Origin: an uncultured bacterium
Lineage (GTDB): Bacteria; Bacillota; Clostridia; Lachnospirales; Lachnospiraceae
Assembly (NCBI GenBank): GCA_905215405.1
Contig: CAJMQE010000019.1
Coordinates: 1-48,704 of the forward strand
Length of the DNA: 48,704 nucleotides
Direction: 5' to 3'
Below, in pieces: positions 44,587 through 48,704 of this stretch. The position numbers and the translations under genes were made by a program. Below the pieces are notes generated by a model that was not told the origin of the DNA, searched no databases, and was given only the letters and a program-made list of their open reading frames with translations. Within the stretch, counting starts at the first letter, position 1. Each line of letters opens with the position of its first letter.

Positions 44587-45429
44587 TTATTTTAAATCTT
44601 TCATTTCTACAGCATCCATATCATCGAAGTCCTGGTTTTCACCAACCATACCCCATACAAATGCGTAAGCATGTGTTGCTGATGCACAATGAATTGACCA
44701 GCTTGGAGAAATAACTGCTTCTTCTTTTCTCATAATGATATGTCTTGTTTCTGTAGGTTCGCCCATGTAATGGAATACAAGAGCATCTTCAGGCATTTCA
44801 AAATAAAGATAAACTTCCATTCTTCTGTCATGAGTATGACATGGCATTGTGTTCCAAACACTGCCTGGTTCCAGAGTAGTAATACCCATTTCCAACTGAC
44901 AGCTTTCAACCTGTCCAGGAAGGATATATTTTCTTAAAATTCTATGGTTAGCATCTTCAAGAGTACCTAACTCTAATTTGTTCTCTGGTTTAATATCCTT
45001 TTCAGGATCGATGAATACTGTTGGATAAGTCATATGTGCTGGTGCACTGTTGATGTAGAATTTGGCAGGATTCTTAGCATCATCACTCTTGAATGAGATT
45101 TCTTTTGTTCCCATTCCAACATACATTCCATCTCTGTATTTCATGGAGTATTCCTTACCGTCAAGTACGATTGTACCTGTTCCACCGATATTGATTACAC
45201 CCATTTCTCTTCTTTCAAGGAAATATTTTGCTCTTAATTCATCTCCAGCTTCCAGCTTCAGTTCTTTGCTAACTGGCATTGCTGAACAGATGATAATTCT
45301 GTCGATCTGACTGTATACAGATTTGATTTCATCTGCTACAAATAAATCCTGTACAAGGAAGTCATTTCTCAGTCTTTCTGTATCGTATAATTTTACGTCT
45401 CTTGGGTTTGCACCTGGTCTTACTTCCAT
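44587..45429 (-). CDS. kduI: 5-dehydro-4-deoxy-D-glucuronate isomerase KduI
   Basis: A 280-aa metal-dependent isomerase that converts DKI (from unsaturated uronates of pectin or glycosaminoglycans) to DKII. The N terminus has VRPGANPRDVKLYDTERLRNDFLV. The double cupin shows metal ligands in TMPCHTHDRRMEVYLYF and SWSIHCASATHAYAFVWGM. ATG 45429 has AAGGAG nine bases upstream; the longer frame adds 16 residues atypical of KduI. It starts an operon with kduD. Confidence 0.95.
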   Translation of the reverse strand: MEVRPGANPRDVKLYDTERLRNDFLVQDLFVADEIKSVYSQIDRIIICSAMPVSKELKLEAGDELRAKYFLERREMGVINIGGTGTIVLDGKEYSMKYRDGMYVGMGTKEISFKSDDAKNPAKFYINSAPAHMTYPTVFIDPEKDIKPENKLELGTLEDANHRILRKYILPGQVESCQLEMGITTLEPGSVWNTMPCHTHDRRMEVYLYFEMPEDALVFHYMGEPTETRHIIMRKEEAVISPSWSIHCASATHAYAFVWGMVGENQDFDDMDAVEMKDLK

Positions 45430-45519
45430 TCCTATTATCTCCTTTAAAATTGAAATAAAATTCGTAATATTATGCAAATGTTATAACATCTGCTTATCTA
45501 TCACGCCATAATTTATTTA

Positions 45520-45548
45520 AGTATAACATTATTCATTATTTTTTTCAA
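45520..45548 (-). promoter_or_regulatory. sigma-A promoter of kduI-kduD
   Basis: On the minus strand TTGAAA (45543-45548) and TATACT (45520-45525) are 17 bases apart, about 90 bases before the kduI start. The long leader leaves room for regulatory binding; I see no clear cre site. Confidence 0.75.
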
Positions 45549-45596
45549 CTATAGACGTATAAATTTCTTTTTTATTGGTTAGACTCTGTTGATTTT

Positions 45597-45962
45597 TTAG
45601 ATAAATCGACATCCGGCTTTCATAAGTGCTGTCTGAATGGTTGCAAACTTTTCCTGTTTAATAAAAAGATAATCTGTATCATAAGTTCCGATGACAAGCG
45701 TACTTGTTTTATTGGCTGCAATAATATCAGCAAGAAATGCAATCATTCCATACTTTTCAAATGAGGCATCCTCGGCAATTCGAAAACATTTCCATCCACT
45801 TTCAATTTCATTATGTTTTTCAGGAACCATTTCCGTTCTGCATACCAATGAAAGTTCTTCATTGGTTCTCCCAATAAATGTAAACTCTTCTTTTAAAAGA
45901 TCTGCATTTAATTCATTCACTTTACATATTGAAAAATCTCCAGTAATCACTTTTAAATCCAT
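45597..45962 (-). CDS. ACT-domain-like small protein
   Basis: A 121-aa protein that resembles small ACT-domain proteins: MDLKVITGDFSICKV at the N terminus, then LSLVCRTEMVP, GWKCFRIAEDASFEKYGMIAFLADI and VIGTYDTDYLFIKQEKF. Such proteins are probably amino acid sensors, but the ligand is unknown. I chose ATG 45962 with GAGG nine bases upstream over GTG 45977, which has none. It lies upstream of kduI on the same strand, without an obvious terminator between. Confidence 0.7.
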   Translation of the reverse strand: MDLKVITGDFSICKVNELNADLLKEEFTFIGRTNEELSLVCRTEMVPEKHNEIESGWKCFRIAEDASFEKYGMIAFLADIIAANKTSTLVIGTYDTDYLFIKQEKFATIQTALMKAGCRFI

Positions 45963-46046
45963 CTTCTTATTCCTCACTTTTCTTTCTTATTTTCGCTAAT
46001 ATATTTTAGCTACAAAATTTTCCTGTAAGCTTGCGATATCACTGAC

Positions 46047-46322
46047 AATCTTACTTTTCAATGTTACTCTTATTTTTGCAACTAATTTTGCTTTTTAAAA
46101 ATAACAAAACTTTAAATACAAATTTTGCGTCTGACTGATAACTAATCTTACTTTTACTACAAATCTTGCATTTGACTACTAATCTTACATTTGCTACAAA
46201 TCCTGTGTCTGACTATTATTCTTACATTAAACTATTAATTTTGCCTTTATATACTAGTCTTACTTTTGACTACTAATCTTACATTTGGCTAGCATTTTGC
46301 ACTTGTCTACTTTTTACGCATT
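46047..46322. repeat. degenerate 18-20-bp tandem repeat array, non-coding
   Basis: The gene-free interval 45963-46558 contains about 12 diverged units of 18-20 bp, such as ACTACTAATCTTACATTTG and CTACAAATCTTGCATTTG. Units with TTAC and units with TTGC or TGTG mostly alternate, so a ~37-bp higher-order period is visible. The middle (about 46138-46300) is best kept. It shares GACT and GCTACA words with the array at 3542-3947, but not its period. Position: just past the chemoreceptor terminator and upstream of the ACT-domain gene. Confidence 0.75.
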
Positions 46323-46338
46323 TTTTAGTTATAAAAAA

Positions 46339-46390
46339 AGCATCCTGCATTCCCTCCTGCCATGGCCTAACGGAGAAAATTCAGGATGCT
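46339..46390 (-). terminator. terminator of the right-end chemoreceptor
   Basis: AGCATCCTG (46339-46347) pairs with CAGGATGCT (46382-46390), followed on the minus strand by T7. The 34-base loop can fold further (CTCC/GGAG around GCCATGGC). Confidence 0.75.
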
Positions 46391-46452
46391 GACTGATTGC
46401 TACCCGGCGGCAGAATCTGCATCATATGAACTATATGTATATCTTCAATATT

Positions 46453-46524
46453 ATTAGTACTATTTACATTATCAGTATTATCCGTATCATTAGTACTATT
46501 TGTATTATCAGTATTATTATAGAA
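46453..46524. repeat. two 36-bp direct repeats
   Basis: 46453-46488 and 46489-46524 are direct repeats, diverging mostly at the end, with internal 9-12-bp substructure of TATT and ATTATC words. They are non-coding and lie between the chemoreceptor stop and its terminator. Confidence 0.75.
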
Positions 46525-46558
46525 ATATCATATCATTCAAATGTAGGTGTGTCAATTA

Positions 46559-48644
46559 TCAGATCTTGAACTGTGTAATATTTGTACGAAGTTCCTGTGC
46601 AGCTCCTTCAAGTTCTTTGGCATCACTTTCTACCATCTTACTATTTTCGCTGACAACACCTGCAAGTTTTGTGATCTCTACAGATGTTGCTTCAATTTCC
46701 TGTGCACCAGCTGACTGTTCTTCTGTAATTGCGGCAACTGAAGTTGCTACATCATCAACTTCATGAATCTTTTCAATCATACTATCCATGACATCACTTG
46801 TAGTAGAAATACTATTGTAGATCAGATTAAAATTATCGTACGCAACCTGAACGAGTTCTGTACTATTTTTTATCTTTGATGTACTATCCTGGCTCTGGGC
46901 TACCGTATCTTTGATCATCTGTGTGACAGAAACTATCAGTTCAGAAATTTCATCGGCAGCTTCTGCTGAACTTTCAGCAAGTTTTTTGATCTGATCAGCA
47001 ACAACTGAAAATCCTCGTCCTGCCTCACCAGCTCTTGCAGCTTCAATGCTTGCATTTAGTGCCAGCAGATTTGTTTCTTCCGCAATATTTCTAATTGCGC
47101 TGGTAATCTCATCAATCTTTTCCGTAGATTTTCCGACATTATCGATTGCATCGTCCAACTCGTTCATCGAAGTCGCAATATCACCCATTGCAATAGAAAC
47201 ATTATTCATATCACTACGTCCCTGTTCTGCGGCGCTTCTTGTATCTTTCATATTTCCAGCGACTTTATGTCCATATTCATTGGTATCCGATACGATCTGT
47301 GCCAGTGATGTAGAGTTTTCAGCAATTTCATTGATGGCTTTTGCGAGTTCCTCAACTGTAGTATTCAGTTGTTCCATTGCATCTGACTGTCCTGAAGCTG
47401 ACTGATTCAGGTCACCTGCAAGCGTTGTACTGTTCTGTGCCTTATCATTGAGTTTATCAGTCAAAGTCATTAAAGCACCTAGTGTACGTCTCATAACAAG
47501 CATAAATGCGCGCATATTATCCGCCATTACTGCAACTTCATCACTACCCTGCACAACGATATCTTCTGTAAAATCTCCATCTGTTACTTTTACGATTGTG
47601 TTAGTCAGACGATTAATTGGTTTTGCAATAAATGTTGCAATTCTTTCAATAATAATTGAAACCACAATCAGAATAACAACTCCGATAACTACAATTGCAA
47701 TCTGAAGACTGTGCAGATCTGCAAAGATATCGCTTTCTGAAACTCTGGATGCAAGATACCATGATGTACCCTCGATTTTCGACAGCTGTGTCATATAAGC
47801 ACCATCGTTCGCTTTAATTGTTTCTGTATCTGTTTTTCCACTCTTCATAGACTCAAATACTTTATTATAATATTCATCGCCTGCTTCAGAGACATTTTTC
47901 CCAACAAGATCTTTATTTTTATTTGCAAGCATCATGCCTGTATCTGCATCTACTATAAATGCATCGCCCGTATCTGCTACCGTCATATTATCAACTACTT
48001 CGGACAGTTTCGTCAGGCTGACATCAGCTGCTGCAACTGCTTTTTTCCCATTTAGATTACTAATCGTCGTACTTGCTGTGACAATATACTCTTTTGTCAG
48101 CGAATCGACATACGGTTCCCCAAAAGCAAATGTCTTATGGTTCAGTCCTTCCTTATACCATGTTGTTGTAGTAGCTGGCTGATCTGGTGTCCAGCCCGCT
48201 CCATCAAGCACTTTGGCATCCTCATAGGAAAATATACATACCATTTGGAAAATCATCATTCTTTCCAAGACGCCCGGCAAGATATTTTAAAATCTGTTCA
48301 TCATCAAAATTCTGTTCCTGTATAGAATTCACCATCGTCTGCAGTGTTGACAGTGTTCCATTCTGCCAGCTTTCGATCTCTCGTACGCCAGCCTTTCCCT
48401 CTGCTGCAATTAATGCACCAGTCTTACTTGTGATACTGTTCTTTGAATTCACATATGCCATCCCTGCGATTACAAGCAGTGTAACCAAAAAGCATGGCAA
48501 AATCGAGAGAATCAGTTTTGCCTTAATCCCCATCTTTTTTGAAACTTTAGTCTTTTGTCCTTTTTGTTCTCTTTGATGCTTTTATTCTTTTTTTACTCTT
48601 TGTTTCTTTTGTTCCTTTTCTTCTTTCCCTTTATAACTTTCCAT
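46559..48644 (-). pseudogene. methyl-accepting chemotaxis protein with nonsense codon and frameshift
   Basis: A chemoreceptor reading from the right end. An ATG at 48644 has a perfect GGGAGG site and opens a Lys/Glu/Gln-rich frame, stopped by TAA at 48582-48584 after 20 codons. The same frame resumes with 16 similar basic codons, then MGIKAKLILSILPCFLVTLLVIAG (residues of the first membrane helix). A second lesion, one extra base within 48227-48232, shifts the frame inside the sensor (near GMYIF/SYEDAK). The rest encodes a Cache-like sensor, a second helix, HAMP and a signalling domain with NIAEETNLLALNASIEAARAGEAGRGFSVVA. Correcting the shift gives 657 aa from MGIKAK. Start at that ATG lacks a ribosome site, so the TAA is probably a true nonsense mutation. 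Confidence 0.8.
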
Positions 48645-48649
48645 TTTTT

Positions 48650-48702
48650 CCTCCCATAATTATCTTAGTTTTTCTCTTGTTAACTCGCTTTTTCTTACTT
48701 TT
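48650..48702 (-). repeat. 53-bp terminal inverted repeat, right copy
   Basis: The reverse complement equals bases 1-53 without mismatch. On the minus strand it ends in GGGAGG, the ribosome-binding site of the chemoreceptor start at 48644. Confidence 0.85.
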
Positions 48703-48704
48703 TC

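Noticed and set aside
46330..46430. Cyclic-di-GMP or other riboswitch, because of GCCGCCGGGTAGC and GGCCATGGC words
   Set aside because: The other conserved parts of the GEMM motif are missing, and the element follows the chemoreceptor stop with a T run, so it is better read as a terminator.
48582..48644. Independent 20-aa leader peptide gene
   Set aside because: The same frame continues with the same Lys/Gln-rich composition into the chemoreceptor, so an in-frame nonsense codon is more likely.
1..48704. Plasmid or prophage, suggested by terminal repeats
   Set aside because: The content is core chromosome (spo0A, dxs, nusB, recN, spoIIIA), with no replication, integrase or phage structural genes.

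Overview
The window is a low-GC chromosomal segment from a spore-forming member of Clostridia, most likely a Lachnospiraceae gut bacterium (inference). It carries spo0A, spoIVB and a complete spoIIIAA-AH operon, AT-rich intergenic DNA, strong GGAGG-type ribosome sites and the gene order typical of that group. The kduI/kduD pair and chemoreceptors would suit a motile, pectin-using Lachnospira-like organism, but that is only a guess. I see no phage, plasmid, insertion sequence, rRNA, tRNA or CRISPR.

Layout. 1-3392: a tiny plus-strand ORF, then ferrous iron uptake (feoA-feoB) divergent from a DtxR/MntR-type regulator. 3393-4038: a gene-free stretch filled by a degenerate ~31-bp tandem array. 4039-6822: glycogen synthase and a secreted NlpC/P60 wall hydrolase. 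7094-24436: a long minus-strand block, read from high to low coordinates as spoIIIAA-AH, asp23, nusB, xseA, xseB, ispA, dxs, tlyA, nadK, argR, recN, spoIVB, spo0A. This is a conserved clostridial neighbourhood joining sporulation, isoprenoid, DNA-repair and NAD(P) genes. 24621-30237: a phosphate block (pstB-phoU, a Na/Pi cotransporter, phoP-phoR) with 11-bp-phased TTTACA sites before two of its transcription units. 30422-37802: two unrecognised membrane-anchored proteins, a HIT protein, TcdA, a D-Ala-D-Ala carboxypeptidase, DegV and a polysaccharide deacetylase. 38198-42423: a disrupted chemoreceptor, a NUDIX hydrolase, a phosphatase and an unusual DapF-family protein. 42599-45962: an AraC regulator, kduD-kduI and an ACT-domain protein. 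45963-48704: more degenerate repeats and a second disrupted chemoreceptor.

How genes work together. PhoR/PhoP would sense phosphate limitation and could act on the TTTACA repeats before pstB-phoU and the Na/Pi transporter. The spoIIIA operon, spoIVB and spo0A serve successive steps of sporulation; a sigma-E-like promoter precedes spoIIIAA and an exact 0A box precedes spo0A. KduI and KduD convert unsaturated-uronate products toward KDG, probably under the nearby AraC regulator.

Most worth a second look: both chemoreceptor genes are broken, one by an exact 28-bp tandem duplication that could be reversible, the other by a nonsense codon plus a one-base frameshift. The DapF-family protein has serine at both positions where the catalytic cysteines should be. 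Two non-coding degenerate tandem arrays resemble no standard element. The window ends are a perfect 53-bp inverted repeat, each copy ending in a ribosome-binding site. I did not find a clear new multi-gene system.
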